Part shown: positions 1 through 7,969 of the stretch, one piece after another
How the letters are laid out: every line of letters starts with the position of its first letter
Position numbering within the stretch: position 1 is the first letter of the stretch
Notes under the pieces: model-generated
What the model was told of the DNA's origin: nothing
Databases searched by the model: none
Seen by the model: only the letters and a program-made list of their open reading frames with translations
Program-made: the position numbers and the translations under genes
From: Chloroflexi bacterium bin125
Lineage (GTDB): Bacteria; Chloroflexota; Dehalococcoidia; Bin125
DNA length: 64,000 nucleotides
Direction: 5' to 3'
Assembly: GCA_002239025.1 (NCBI GenBank)
Contig: MPNM01000002.1
Coordinates: 310,001-374,000 of the forward strand

Positions 1-739
1 CGCGCGTCTGATACGTCCCAATCCCCGGAAGCCGATACCGCTCACCAACCCGCTCGCGTGAAGTTTGAAGGAAGTCCCACTGCAGGTGTGCGGTTTCCTG
101 GCAGATCGACATCGCTTCCTGAATCGATGTTTCCACACGCTGTCCATTGCCCGTCGCCTCAGCCTGCAACAACGCCAACAATGCGCCCTGAGCGGCGGAG
201 ATTCCCGCCACGATGTACGCCTGATTCCCCGCAATCCGCATCGGCGACCCATCCGGATAGCCGGCCAGCGTGGCGATGCCCGCTGCGGCCTGGGAAATCA
301 GATCAGTCACTTCCCAGCCAGCCTTGGGACCGTCCAGGCCAAACCCTGTGATCGAGACCCAGACCAGCTCCGGTCGCGACTCCATGTACGAGTCCGGATC
401 CAGGCCCCGCTCGGCCAACTCGCGCCGTTCCGCCGCCGTCCATGACTCGATCACAATGTCGGCAGTCTCAACCAGCCGGCCGAACAGCCAGCGCCCGTCA
501 AACTGTTCCAGGTCGACCGTCACCGATCGCTTGTTGGCATTGAAGTACCAGAACCGAAGCGAAGTCTCCCGCCCTGGAGTCCCCTGCCAAAACGGAGCCC
601 GCCCGCGAGAAGGCTCCCCACCTACCGGTTCCACCTTGATCACATCCGCCCCAAGATCAGCCAACAACTTCCCGCAATACCACCCCATCTCAGAGGTCAA
701 ATCAAGAACGCGAACACCATCAAGCGCTGTCTGGGTCAT
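1..739 (-). CDS. CaiB/BaiF family CoA-transferase, N-terminal part (3' end outside window)
   Basis: The minus frame is open from an ATG at 739 to the window edge, giving about 246 residues without a stop. It begins MTQTALDGVRVLDLTSEMGW and continues with KLLADLGADVIKVEPVGGEP, the typical opening of class III CoA-transferases, which move CoA between organic acids through an aspartyl-CoA intermediate. The segments NANKRSVTVDLE, ADIVIESW and PELVWVSITGFG also fit the family. Full-length members are about 400 residues, so roughly the last 40% is missing here. The acyl substrate cannot be told from sequence. A second, fused member of the family lies at 56805-59186. Confidence 0.9.
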   Translation of the reverse strand, partial: MTQTALDGVRVLDLTSEMGWYCGKLLADLGADVIKVEPVGGEPSRGRAPFWQGTPGRETSLRFWYFNANKRSVTVDLEQFDGRWLFGRLVETADIVIESWTAAERRELAERGLDPDSYMESRPELVWVSITGFGLDGPKAGWEVTDLISQAAAGIATLAGYPDGSPMRIAGNQAYIVAGISAAQGALLALLQAEATGNGQRVETSIQEAMSICQETAHLQWDFLQTSRERVGERYRLPGIGTYQTR

Positions 740-806
740 GCGGAGAGGCTACTAGAAGGGCGGCGCAAACCCGTCCTTTTCCTCACCTGATTCTCTTCCA
801 CCCTCT

Positions 807-841
807 CCGTCATTCCCGCGAAAGCGGGAACCTATACAGCG
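807..841 (+). repeat. Left inverted repeat of the GIY-YIG element
   Basis: This 35-bp end contains the hairpin CATTCCCGCGAAAGCGGGAA. It matches the reverse complement of 1230-1264 except at one base (T at 833 where the other copy would give C). Confidence 0.85.
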
Positions 842-882
842 TCAATTACCGAACGAGACTCGTACCCCTCTCTACACAGGCC

Positions 883-1182
883 CTAGGCAAGCTCTTCGTA
901 AAGGTCGCGCCATCGAGGGTTCGGTTCTCTGATCAAGTCCGTCTTCCACTTTCGTTCCCACTTCTTAATCTGTTTCTCCCGCAGGATGGCTTCTTCCATT
1001 AAGTCGAACACCTTGTACCAAACAAGTCTTTTCAGCCCGTGGCGCTTTGCGAAGCCCTCTATGATGCCTTCTTTGTGCTGCCAGATTCGTTGGGGCAAGT
1101 CTGAAGTTACGCCAATGTAGAGCGTGCCATAGGGCTTGTTTGTGATGATGTACACGCAGGGGAGTTTTCGCGTGATAGGCAC
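883..1182 (-). CDS. Small GIY-YIG endonuclease-domain protein
   Basis: This 99-residue protein is a stand-alone GIY-YIG nuclease domain, the fold used by UvrC and by homing endonucleases to nick DNA. The signature is visible as VYIITN (residues 10-15) and LYIGVT (21-26). The likely catalytic arginine is R32 in QRIWQHK and the metal-binding glutamate is E69 in LREKQIKKWE. Length is typical of the small UvrC-like single-domain members common in bacteria. It is the only gene inside a near-perfect inverted repeat pair, which suggests a mobile or repeat-associated role rather than a host repair role. Its actual target is unknown. Confidence 0.92.
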   Translation of the reverse strand: MPITRKLPCVYIITNKPYGTLYIGVTSDLPQRIWQHKEGIIEGFAKRHGLKRLVWYKVFDLMEEAILREKQIKKWERKWKTDLIREPNPRWRDLYEELA

Positions 1183-1229
1183 GGGAGATCTCTACTTCGA
1201 GGTCAGGCGATCAGTGGTGGGATAGCCAT

Positions 1230-1264
1230 CGCTGTATGGGTTCCCGCTTTCGCGGGAATGACGG
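1230..1264 (-). repeat. Right inverted repeat of the GIY-YIG element
   Basis: Inverted partner of 807-841, 34 of 35 positions identical, again holding the TTCCCGC/GCGGGAA palindrome. It lies 33 bp from the 3' end of the convergently placed flavin oxidoreductase gene. Confidence 0.85.
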
Positions 1265-1296
1265 GAGGAGACAGCGGGTATGAAGGAGCGGGGGAG

Positions 1297-2448
1297 TTAC
1301 GCCCCAACCGCGACCTTCACGTTCGCCGGCAACCTCGACGTGAACACCTCGACCGCCTCCCGGACCATCTCCTCGAGCACCTCGGCTGCGGGCCTCAGTT
1401 CATTGAGCAGACCAGAGATCTGACCGGCGGCGTTCATCAGCAGGTCTTCACGATTCCCTTGCTTCGCCGCTTCGGCGATGTCGGCGATGAGCAGGCCCTG
1501 CAGACCCATCGGCAGCGCTTGCGTGCCGGAGTCCTCCCAGGCTTCGATCAGTTCGTTGGTTACGTTGCGCATCGTCTTGCCTGAGTAGAGGCGCGTCACG
1601 CGCGTGTCCTCGTCGTTGGCGGCCAGAATGCGGCGCTTGCGGTACTCGTCCAGGTTTGCTTCCTGTGTGGGAATGAAGACGGTGCCGCACCAGACGCCGG
1701 CGCATCCCATCGCGAGCGCCGCTGCCAGGCCCCGGCCGTCGCCAATCCCGCCCGCGGCGATCACCGGCTTCGGAGCGACCGCGTCAAGCACCTGCGGCAA
1801 CAGCGCCATTGTTCCGATTCGTCCCGTGTGACCTCCGGCCTCATGACCCTGGGCGACCACGATGTCGGCATTGCCGTCGTGGACGCGGCGGGCGTTCTTG
1901 ACGTTGCCTACCAGCGAGATCACCTTGCCATTGGCAGCATGCACCTGATCAACAAACGGCGCTGGATTGCCCAGTCCGGTCGCCAGGACGGGTACTTGCA
2001 TCCCGGTGATCGTGTCGACCTGATCCTGCGGAGTAAACCGAGGCGTGCGCACGTCGGCGCGAGGCGCCTGGACATCGGGTAAATCGAGGTTGGCGCGAAT
2101 CCCACCGATCACTTCCTTCTGTTCCTCGGGCAGCAGGTCGCGAGGATCCTTGGGTCGCTTGCGGCCGCTGGGTCGTGCCGCCACGTTCGACGGCACCAAA
2201 ATGTCGACCCCGAACGGCCGGTCGGTCAGGTCCTGGATCCGGCGGATCTGCGCTTCCAGTCGATCGGGAGGGAACCCGGCTGCCCCGAGCACTCCCAGAC
2301 CACCGGCGTTGGAAATGGCCGCCACCAATTCGGGTCCGGCGATACCTGCCTGGCCGCCGCCGGTGGTTGGTCCCATTCCTGCCAGCGCGATTGGGTACTC
2401 GATGTCCAGCAGGTCGCACATCTCGGTGTGAAGGATTGGTCGTGTCAT
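1297..2448 (-). CDS. Nitronate monooxygenase / FMN-dependent 2-nitropropane dioxygenase family protein
   Basis: A 383-residue TIM-barrel flavoprotein. The N-terminus LDIEYPIALAGMGPTTGG matches the P-I-x-x-x-x-M start of the family. The central VVAQGHEAGGHTGRIGT carries the conserved QGxEAGGHxG segment with the presumed catalytic histidine. IAAGGIGDGRGLAAALAMG is the FMN phosphate-binding loop. Members oxidise nitronates or act as NAD(P)H-quinone or enoyl reductases, so the substrate is not settled. An insertion around residues 85-125, rich in prolines and charged residues, makes it slightly longer than the usual 310-350. It is transcribed alone, facing away from the 2604 gene. Confidence 0.88.
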   Translation of the reverse strand: MTRPILHTEMCDLLDIEYPIALAGMGPTTGGGQAGIAGPELVAAISNAGGLGVLGAAGFPPDRLEAQIRRIQDLTDRPFGVDILVPSNVAARPSGRKRPKDPRDLLPEEQKEVIGGIRANLDLPDVQAPRADVRTPRFTPQDQVDTITGMQVPVLATGLGNPAPFVDQVHAANGKVISLVGNVKNARRVHDGNADIVVAQGHEAGGHTGRIGTMALLPQVLDAVAPKPVIAAGGIGDGRGLAAALAMGCAGVWCGTVFIPTQEANLDEYRKRRILAANDEDTRVTRLYSGKTMRNVTNELIEAWEDSGTQALPMGLQGLLIADIAEAAKQGNREDLLMNAAGQISGLLNELRPAAEVLEEMVREAVEVFTSRLPANVKVAVGA

Positions 2449-2603
2449 GATTTACCACTCTGTTGTAGCACCGGCTGCGTTCGCGCCGCGCTCGTTCCGC
2501 TCGCCACAGACGGCGTGCGCCTGCATATGCACTCTGCATTGTTCTAGCCCAGGTGCGCGCGGTCAATCCTGGATGCGATCAGGCTCAGGGGTACCATGAA
2601 TCC

Positions 2604-2831
2604 ATGAACACAGCGAAGACCAGCGGCGTGAATGAAACCATCGGAACCGGCGTGGCTGCGATATCTCGTCTATCGATGGCCGTCGGCCGGCGCCTCAAGC
2701 GACCGCTGCTGATCCTCGCCAGCGGCATCATCCTGCTGATGTTGCTCATCGTCGTCCTGCAATCCGGCCTCGGAGTCGACAGCGACGACACCATCACCGA
2801 CAGTCACCGACCAGAAATTGTGGGCGAGTAA
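2604..2831 (+). CDS. Small single-span membrane protein, function unknown
   Basis: This 75-residue protein starts at the ATG at 2604 (MNTAKTSGVN). It has one clear hydrophobic span at about residues 35-52 (LLILASGIILLMLLIVVL), preceded by a basic stretch (GRRLKRP) that predicts an inside N-terminus. The tail is short and polar. I do not recognise a family. It is 37 bp upstream of a second unknown gene and reads in the same direction as the ferredoxin and LysR genes, so it may head a small operon. Confidence 0.55.
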   Translation: MNTAKTSGVNETIGTGVAAISRLSMAVGRRLKRPLLILASGIILLMLLIVVLQSGLGVDSDDTITDSHRPEIVGE

Positions 2832-2868
2832 GTCGCCGCAGAAACAGGCGAGGGGAGTAACCAGAGCG

Positions 2869-3237
2869 ATGCCAAGACCCAGCGAAGCACTGATGAACGA
2901 GGCGGGAGAATGGATCGCCGAACAGCTCTCCGAAGAGGGACTGATGGTGACCAGCGGTTTCGTCGATCTCGTGCTCGACATGGAATGGACGGCGATCGAG
3001 GAAGGCGTCACGCCTGATGATCGTCCGGTAGTGGTGGAAGCAGTGATGCAGAAGATGCTCGAGGAAAACGTCCACGTCGGTCCGCCGCCCGACACCCTCT
3101 CCACCGATGGCATCGACACCTCGCAGATTCGGCCCGTGCCCAAACAGTTCGTCGAGCAGGTATTGAGCTGGGAAGACGATTTCCTCGGCTTCGCCGGCAT
3201 CCGCCGCTCGGACCACGCGTCCGGTGGAGTGGGATAA
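2869..3237 (+). CDS. Hypothetical acidic protein upstream of ferredoxin
   Basis: A 122-residue acidic soluble protein beginning MPRPSEALMNEAGEWIAEQL. I chose the ATG at 2869 because AGGGGAG lies about 11 bp upstream and the sequence before it looks non-coding. No cysteines, membrane spans or known motifs are visible; helical stretches predominate. Its stop at 3235-3237 falls just before the ATG of the 2Fe-2S ferredoxin at 3242, so the two genes are probably translated together. A partner or targeting role for the ferredoxin is only a guess. Confidence 0.7.
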   Translation: MPRPSEALMNEAGEWIAEQLSEEGLMVTSGFVDLVLDMEWTAIEEGVTPDDRPVVVEAVMQKMLEENVHVGPPPDTLSTDGIDTSQIRPVPKQFVEQVLSWEDDFLGFAGIRRSDHASGGVG

Positions 3238-3241
3238 CAAC

Positions 3242-3568
3242 ATGATCTTCGGACCGCTGCATACGGTCACAATCGAGCCATCCGGGCTGACGATTGAAGT
3301 GCCCAATGGCGAGCGGCTGATGCAGGCGGCCCGAGAAGCCGGATTCTGGTGGCCCAACCAATGCGACATGCAGTGCCGTTGCACCGGGTGTTTCGTTACT
3401 GTGGTCTCCGGTGTGGACCACCTGTCGGAGATGGGACGGGCCGAGGAAGAAGCGTTGCTCAATCAGCGAGGGCGACGAGCACTTGAGAACCCAGTGCGCC
3501 TGGCATGTCAGTTGGGCGTTTATGGCGACGCAACAGTTCGCAAGACTGGAGTACGTTCGGGAGAGTGA
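3242..3568 (+). CDS. 2Fe-2S ferredoxin
   Basis: A 108-residue plant/adrenodoxin-type ferredoxin for single-electron transfer. The cluster loop NQCDMQCRCTGCFVTV gives C41-x5-C47-x2-C50, the adrenodoxin/putidaredoxin spacing, and C89 in RLACQLGV is the fourth ligand. C45 is an extra cysteine also seen in some relatives. The N-terminus (HTVTIEPSGLTIEVPNGE) matches the first beta-hairpin of the fold. A GTG at 3224 in the same frame is an alternative start overlapping the previous gene; I prefer the ATG at 3242. No reductase or oxygenase lies beside it. Confidence 0.9.
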   Translation: MIFGPLHTVTIEPSGLTIEVPNGERLMQAAREAGFWWPNQCDMQCRCTGCFVTVVSGVDHLSEMGRAEEEALLNQRGRRALENPVRLACQLGVYGDATVRKTGVRSGE

Positions 3569-3576
3569 GCCTGATT

Positions 3577-4545
3577 ATGCAAGGCATTCATGGTATTGAT
3601 TTGGCGAGATTAGAGGCATTTGTAGAAGTTGCAACGGCACGGTCATTTTCCCGTGCAGCGGAACACCTGAATCTGACCCAACCCACGGTGTCCGCTCGGA
3701 TTGCTCAGATGGAAACGCAGCTCGGCGTCAGCCTGTTCGAGCGGCTCGGACGCCGCGTTCGACTGACTGACGCCGGCAGGGCGCTGCTGCCCCACGCCCA
3801 GCGAACGCTGCAGGCCGCGCGAGATGCGGCCGAAGCGGTCCACGCGCTCAGAGCAGGAGGCGGAGGCAGCCTGGTGATTGGCACAGCGCCAACGGTCGGC
3901 ACTTACGTGTTGCCCGGACTGCTACAGCGCTATGCCGCTGCCCAGCCCAATGTCGAGATTTCGATCCGTACCGGACGCAGCCAGGAAATTTCGCAGATGG
4001 TCCTCGATGACGAAGTCCAGATCGGCTTCGAACGAGAACTCGGTCACGCCGAGATCGAGTCGGTGCCGCTCTACGAAGACGACATCGTCCTGCTCGCTAG
4101 CCGACAACATCCGCTCGCCATTCAAGGTCTAACCTCGCCGGCCGAGATCGCCAATGAAGCCGTGATCTTCTTCGACACCGGCAGTAGCTACCACGCCATC
4201 AGCCAGGCGGTGTTCCACAACTCCGGAGCGGCGCCCCGGCACTCTATCGATGTCGACAGCCTGGAAATGGCCAAGCGACTGGTCCTGCGCGGGCTCGGCC
4301 TCGCCTTCCTGCCCAAGGTGGCGGTTGAGGAAGAGCTCCAGCGAGGTGAACTCGCGCCGATCGAGATAGAGTCAGCCATGCCGATTCGGCGCAGCATCGC
4401 GGTCATTCGGCGACGTCGTCGCTCGCTCAGCGACGCCGCTCTCTCCTTCCTCAGCCTCGTCGGTCACGTCTTCGGAGTCGAAGTCATGCCCGACGTCCGC
4501 CAGACCGGCCGAGGCACAAGTCGTCGCATGCCCGCAGCACCTTAG
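3577..4545 (+). CDS. LysR-type transcriptional regulator
   Basis: A 322-residue LysR protein starting at the ATG at 3577 (MQGIHGIDLARLEAFVEVA). The winged helix-turn-helix is textbook: FSRAAEHLNLTQPTVSARIA, then METQLGVSLFERLGRRVRLT. The effector-binding domain follows with LVIGTAPTVGTYVLPGLLQRY, a pattern close to CysB/CbbR-like members that bind small anions or metabolites. It starts 8 bp after the ferredoxin stop, in the same direction, and could be co-transcribed with it. This is unusual for LysR genes, which are often divergent from their targets. Its inducer is unknown. Confidence 0.92.
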   Translation: MQGIHGIDLARLEAFVEVATARSFSRAAEHLNLTQPTVSARIAQMETQLGVSLFERLGRRVRLTDAGRALLPHAQRTLQAARDAAEAVHALRAGGGGSLVIGTAPTVGTYVLPGLLQRYAAAQPNVEISIRTGRSQEISQMVLDDEVQIGFERELGHAEIESVPLYEDDIVLLASRQHPLAIQGLTSPAEIANEAVIFFDTGSSYHAISQAVFHNSGAAPRHSIDVDSLEMAKRLVLRGLGLAFLPKVAVEEELQRGELAPIEIESAMPIRRSIAVIRRRRRSLSDAALSFLSLVGHVFGVEVMPDVRQTGRGTSRRMPAAP

Positions 4546-4566
4546 GGTCGGCGCGCCGCTTTGGCC

Positions 4567-5451
4567 TTACTTGGACGCAGGCAGTTCCGGCAGCGCCGAT
4601 TCGTCACGCAGCGCCTTAATCATGTCAACGTCTGCTTTCCCCGGACCGTCGCCTTCGTACCCCGGAACCTCCAGCAGCCACGCCGCCTTGCGCAACACCC
4701 GATTCCGAACCATCCGGCGAAACGCCTTCAGACCAATCGTCCCTTGCCCGATGTTTTCGTGCCGATCTTTGCCCGATCCCAACTCGGTCTTGGAGTCGTT
4801 CGCGTGAATCGCAACCAGCTTCTCTCCACCGATCTCGCGCTGGAACTCGTCGATCGTCTCCTTCAGTCCGGCAATCGTTGCCACGTTGTAGCCCGCCGCA
4901 TGCGCGTGGCAGGTGTCGAGGCAGACCCCTACGCGTGGATGATCGACCGCATTCATGATCGCCGACAACTCGGCAAACGTGGACCCGACCGATCGCCCCG
5001 CGCCGGCGTTGTTCTCGAGCAGCAACAGCGAGTCGTCGGGCGTTCGATCCAGCGCCTCCGACATGGACGCGGCAATCCGCGGCAACGCATGCTCGAATCC
5101 TGAGCCCATGTGCGAACCGACGTGGAAGATCACCCCGTCGGCGCCAATCCTCGACGCCAGGTCCAGCTCCTCGGTCAGCGTGTCGGTCGATTTGCGCAGC
5201 AGTTCGTCGTCGGGCGAGGCCAGGTTGATCAGGTACACGGCGTGGATGAATGCCGACTTCAGCTTCGCTTGCTTCATCTGCTTGCGAAAGGACTCCGTGT
5301 CTTCGTCAGGATGATGCTTGCGCCGCCACATCTGGGGAGCCGCACCGAAAATCTGAAACGATTCTGCGCCCAGATCGAGTGCTCGACCGACCGCCTTATC
5401 GATTCCGCCGGCCGACGAGACATGAGCGCCAAGGCTGGGAGTTCGTGCCAT
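4567..5451 (-). CDS. nfo: Deoxyribonuclease IV (AP endonuclease, Nfo type)
   Basis: A 294-residue TIM-barrel AP endonuclease that cuts 5' to abasic sites in base excision repair using three metal ions. The start RTPSLGAHVSSAGGI is characteristic. Metal-ligand segments are all visible: FIHAVYLINLASPD, IFHVGSHMGSG, LLLENNAGAG, VGVCLDTCHAHAAGY, AIHANDSK, DRHENIGQG and LLEVPGYEG. Length is normal. It is the last gene of a tight minus-strand operon: the heavy-metal-domain gene ends 2 bp before its start. The link of DNA repair to the upstream genes is probably only positional. Confidence 0.96.
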   Translation of the reverse strand: MARTPSLGAHVSSAGGIDKAVGRALDLGAESFQIFGAAPQMWRRKHHPDEDTESFRKQMKQAKLKSAFIHAVYLINLASPDDELLRKSTDTLTEELDLASRIGADGVIFHVGSHMGSGFEHALPRIAASMSEALDRTPDDSLLLLENNAGAGRSVGSTFAELSAIMNAVDHPRVGVCLDTCHAHAAGYNVATIAGLKETIDEFQREIGGEKLVAIHANDSKTELGSGKDRHENIGQGTIGLKAFRRMVRNRVLRKAAWLLEVPGYEGDGPGKADVDMIKALRDESALPELPASK

Positions 5452-5453
5452 CG

Positions 5454-5762
5454 TTAGAATCTCATTGCCCTGGCGAGGCGATCAATCGCTCGACGAGCAG
5501 GCATTGCGATCACCGACCCGGCGACGGCAGAGGCCAGCGCGTCGGCGTCCACCCGACGGCTGAGCGAGACACGTGCAGTGCTTGTCTCAAGATCGCACTG
5601 TGCGTCCTCAACCCCGGCAACGCCTTTCAGCGCCGATGCCACGCGGCTCGAACAGATCCCACACACCAGTCCATCAATCTCCAATGTGGCCTGATCTGAC
5701 TGAAGTTCGACCACACGAGCCTCAGGTGCTCGCAGAAATCTCAACGGTTTCAGGAACGCCAT
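5454..5762 (-). CDS. Heavy-metal-associated (HMA) domain protein
   Basis: A 102-residue protein whose middle is an HMA ferredoxin-like fold of the copper-chaperone kind. The metal site is GLVCGICSSRVASAL with C34-x2-C37. Its companion strands ATLEIDG and ARVSLSR follow the beta-alpha-beta-beta-alpha-beta order. The N-terminal 20 residues and the basic C-terminus (RAIDRLARAMRF) are extra. It sits 9 bp after the acyl-CoA synthetase gene and 2 bp before nfo in one operon. No copper ATPase is nearby, so the metal and partner are unknown. Confidence 0.82.
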   Translation of the reverse strand: MAFLKPLRFLRAPEARVVELQSDQATLEIDGLVCGICSSRVASALKGVAGVEDAQCDLETSTARVSLSRRVDADALASAVAGSVIAMPARRAIDRLARAMRF

Positions 5763-5771
5763 ATCGCCAGA

Positions 5772-7220
5772 CTATCGATTTTGCCAGTCCAGATAGCGAC
5801 GAACCGCTCGCGCGCAGGACTCGATGCTGTGATAGCACGCGATTCCATGATCGTTGAGCCGTCGCTGCAGGTCGAGACCCCTGCCAAAGCCGTCATTCGT
5901 GCGCGGTTGGCGCACCACGACCGCCAACGGTTTTGACAACTTCTCGGCAACGGTTGCCAGCGAGTTCGCCGTCTCTTCGGCGAAGTCTTCATCCCGGGCA
6001 CGAGTCCCGCCGTCTGTACCCGTGTGGACCATGAGCCAGTCGATGCTCGGGTCGTCGGAGACCGCCTTCAGCGCTGTCTCCATGTGGTCGCCTTCAAACA
6101 TGAACCCAGCATCGAGCGGATTGCGGATCGAAGTGCCCGCAACCGGCGTGAATTCACGCAGCACCTTCTGCGTCGCCTCACCGAACCAGGGAACGGGAAT
6201 GTCGTTGCGATCGCAAATGTCGGCCGCCAACACCGACACGCCGCCGCCGCCACCCAGCACCGCGCAGCGCGGCCCGCTGACGTCGGGCATGCGCTCGATC
6301 GTCACGGCCAGATCCAATAGCTCCTCAATACTCTGAGCAGGGATGAACCCGCCCTGCTTCTGCACCGCGTTCCAGATCTGCGCCGAACCCGCCAGCGATC
6401 CCGTGTGCGATGAAGCCGCACGCGATCCCGCCTCGGTCAGCCCGCCCTTGAGCACGATCAGCGGCTTGCGCCGTTGCGACATCTCTCTCGCCACCTGCAG
6501 GAATCGGCGTCCGTTACGGATGCCCTCGAGGTAGGCCAGGACCAGATTGGTGTCGTTGTCGTGAGACAGGAACTCGAGGAAATCCGCTTCATTCAGGTCG
6601 GACGCATTACCGAACGAGGCAACGTTGGAAAACGTGATCCCGCGCCTCACGCCTTCGCCGACAACCTCGGACGCGTTCATTCCCGACTGCGACAGCATGC
6701 CGACGTGCCCCGGCATCGAGTCTGATTCATCCATCCAGGAGACACCACCGCGCGTCGAGTGAATGCCCATGCAGTTGGGACCAATCAGTCGTATCCCCGC
6801 CTCGTCCAGCTTGCGCAACACTTCTGTCTCGAGGTCAGCTCGTTCCGAGCTGCCCGTCTCACCGAAGCCTGCTGTGAACAGGTGCATCACCTTCACGCGC
6901 TTGGCGATCGCGTCATCCACCAGTCCCAGGATGGCCGACGCGGGAACCGCCGAAATCAACGACTCGACCGGTCCCGGCACGTCGGCGAGCGACTGGTACA
7001 GCGGCGTCCCATCTGCCAGTTCGCCGCCTCGAGGATTGAGGCAATAGACGTTTGGCACGCGGTCGAGCTTGCGGATGCCGCGTAGGAACATCTGCCCGCC
7101 GCCCCATCCGGTCGTGCGCGGCGACACGCCGGCAATCGCCAGCGAGTTTGGAGCAAACGCGGTTCGTAGCGCGAGTTGAGGATCGGCCTTGCGGCCGGAT
7201 TGTGTCGGAACAAATGTCAT
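5772..7220 (-). CDS. CoA-binding / ADP-forming acyl-CoA synthetase alpha-type protein
   Basis: A 482-residue member of the NDP-forming acyl-CoA synthetase superfamily. The N-terminal Rossmann CoA-binding domain reads SLAIAGVSPRTTGWGGGQ then VYCLNPRGG. The next domains contain RLIGPNCMGIHS and MLSQSGMNASEVV, typical of the succinyl-CoA-synthetase-like core. KPLIVLKGGLTEAGSRAASSHTGSLAGS is the segment around the phosphohistidine loop. The ATP-grasp beta subunit is absent, so this is an alpha-only form needing a partner elsewhere. I chose the ATG at 7220 (MTFVPTQSGRK); a longer open frame reaches 7268. First gene of the operon with the HMA and nfo genes. Confidence 0.85.
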   Translation of the reverse strand: MTFVPTQSGRKADPQLALRTAFAPNSLAIAGVSPRTTGWGGGQMFLRGIRKLDRVPNVYCLNPRGGELADGTPLYQSLADVPGPVESLISAVPASAILGLVDDAIAKRVKVMHLFTAGFGETGSSERADLETEVLRKLDEAGIRLIGPNCMGIHSTRGGVSWMDESDSMPGHVGMLSQSGMNASEVVGEGVRRGITFSNVASFGNASDLNEADFLEFLSHDNDTNLVLAYLEGIRNGRRFLQVAREMSQRRKPLIVLKGGLTEAGSRAASSHTGSLAGSAQIWNAVQKQGGFIPAQSIEELLDLAVTIERMPDVSGPRCAVLGGGGGVSVLAADICDRNDIPVPWFGEATQKVLREFTPVAGTSIRNPLDAGFMFEGDHMETALKAVSDDPSIDWLMVHTGTDGGTRARDEDFAEETANSLATVAEKLSKPLAVVVRQPRTNDGFGRGLDLQRRLNDHGIACYHSIESCARAVRRYLDWQNR

Positions 7221-7279
7221 GTAGGGGCCTTTGCTTTCTGCCCGGTGGGCGCAGCAGTAGCGTATCAAGCGGTGTTGCG

Positions 7280-7927
7280 ATGACCGATCTCACGATTCCA
7301 TCAAGCCGTGGACCAATCGCTGTGCGTTGGCATCCGCCGCAAGGAAGCGCGCCGCGCGGTGCTCTGCTCTGTGTCGGCGGCTTCGACGGCGGCTTCGACG
7401 GTCCTGCAGAGGGCATCTATGCCGATCTAGGCGAAGCGCTCCCGCCACTCGGCATCGGAGTACTGAGGCTCGACTTTCGTGTCAAGACCTCGCCCGGCCC
7501 GATCGACGAGGGTACCGCCGACGTCCTGGCCGGAGTCGACTGGCTCATCGACCAGGGAGTCGGCCGGGTCGCGCTGATCGGCCACTCATATGGAGGAGCC
7601 ATCGTCATCCGTGCTGCCGCGAGGTCAAGCGATGTCGTCGCAACCTGCGCGCTCTCTACCCAGACCGCAGGAATCGATCCGATAGAAGTCTCCTCACTGG
7701 CTCCAAGGCCACTGCTGCTCATTCATGGAGCAGCAGACTGGCGTTTGCCGCCGCACCTATCGCAGTGGGTCTACTCGATCGCCGGCGATGGGCGTGAACT
7801 GCACATCCTGGAAGAGGCCACCCATTCCCTCCGCCAACGCCGCGACGACCTCTGGAGGCACCTGGTCGAATGGACCAATCGGGTCCTCCCCGCTTCCCCC
7901 CTTGCGGGGGAAGCTGCCGAAGGCTGA
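7280..7927 (+). CDS. Alpha/beta hydrolase (dienelactone-hydrolase-like)
   Basis: A 215-residue alpha/beta hydrolase. The nucleophile elbow is GHSYGG with S103. The probable acid is D153 in LLLIHGAADWRLP and the histidine is H182 in EEATHSL. The oxyanion-loop strand is ALLCVGGFDGG. The start is the ATG at 7280 (MTDLTIPSS), 60 bp from the divergent acyl-CoA synthetase start. The last residues (LPASPLAGEAAEG) are encoded by a palindromic repeat of the family dispersed through this window, so the native C-terminus was probably altered by repeat insertion. Substrate unknown. Confidence 0.82.
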   Translation: MTDLTIPSSRGPIAVRWHPPQGSAPRGALLCVGGFDGGFDGPAEGIYADLGEALPPLGIGVLRLDFRVKTSPGPIDEGTADVLAGVDWLIDQGVGRVALIGHSYGGAIVIRAAARSSDVVATCALSTQTAGIDPIEVSSLAPRPLLLIHGAADWRLPPHLSQWVYSIAGDGRELHILEEATHSLRQRRDDLWRHLVEWTNRVLPASPLAGEAAEG

Positions 7928-7935
7928 AGGGGGGC
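7893..7935. repeat. Palindromic repeat overlapping the 3' end of the hydrolase gene
   Basis: CTTCCCCC-CTTG-CGGGGGAAG followed by CTGCCGAAGGCTGAAGG. It is the same family as the intergenic elements at 47311-47396 and 49365-49446. It supplies the last codons and the stop of the hydrolase. Confidence 0.75.
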
Positions 7936-7969
7936 TCGCTGAGATCGACAAACGCTGGTTGAAGTGCCG

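Larger units (their letters stand above)
807..1264. mobile_element. Inverted-repeat-bounded element carrying a GIY-YIG nuclease gene
   Basis: A 35-bp sequence at 807-841 recurs in inverted orientation at 1230-1264 with 34 of 35 positions identical. Each copy contains the small palindrome TTCCCGC-gaaa-GCGGGAA. Between them lies only the GIY-YIG gene at 883-1182. The outline is that of a compact transposon-like or homing-like unit of 458 bp. No target-site duplication is obvious next to the ends. Whether the unit moves is inference. Confidence 0.6.
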
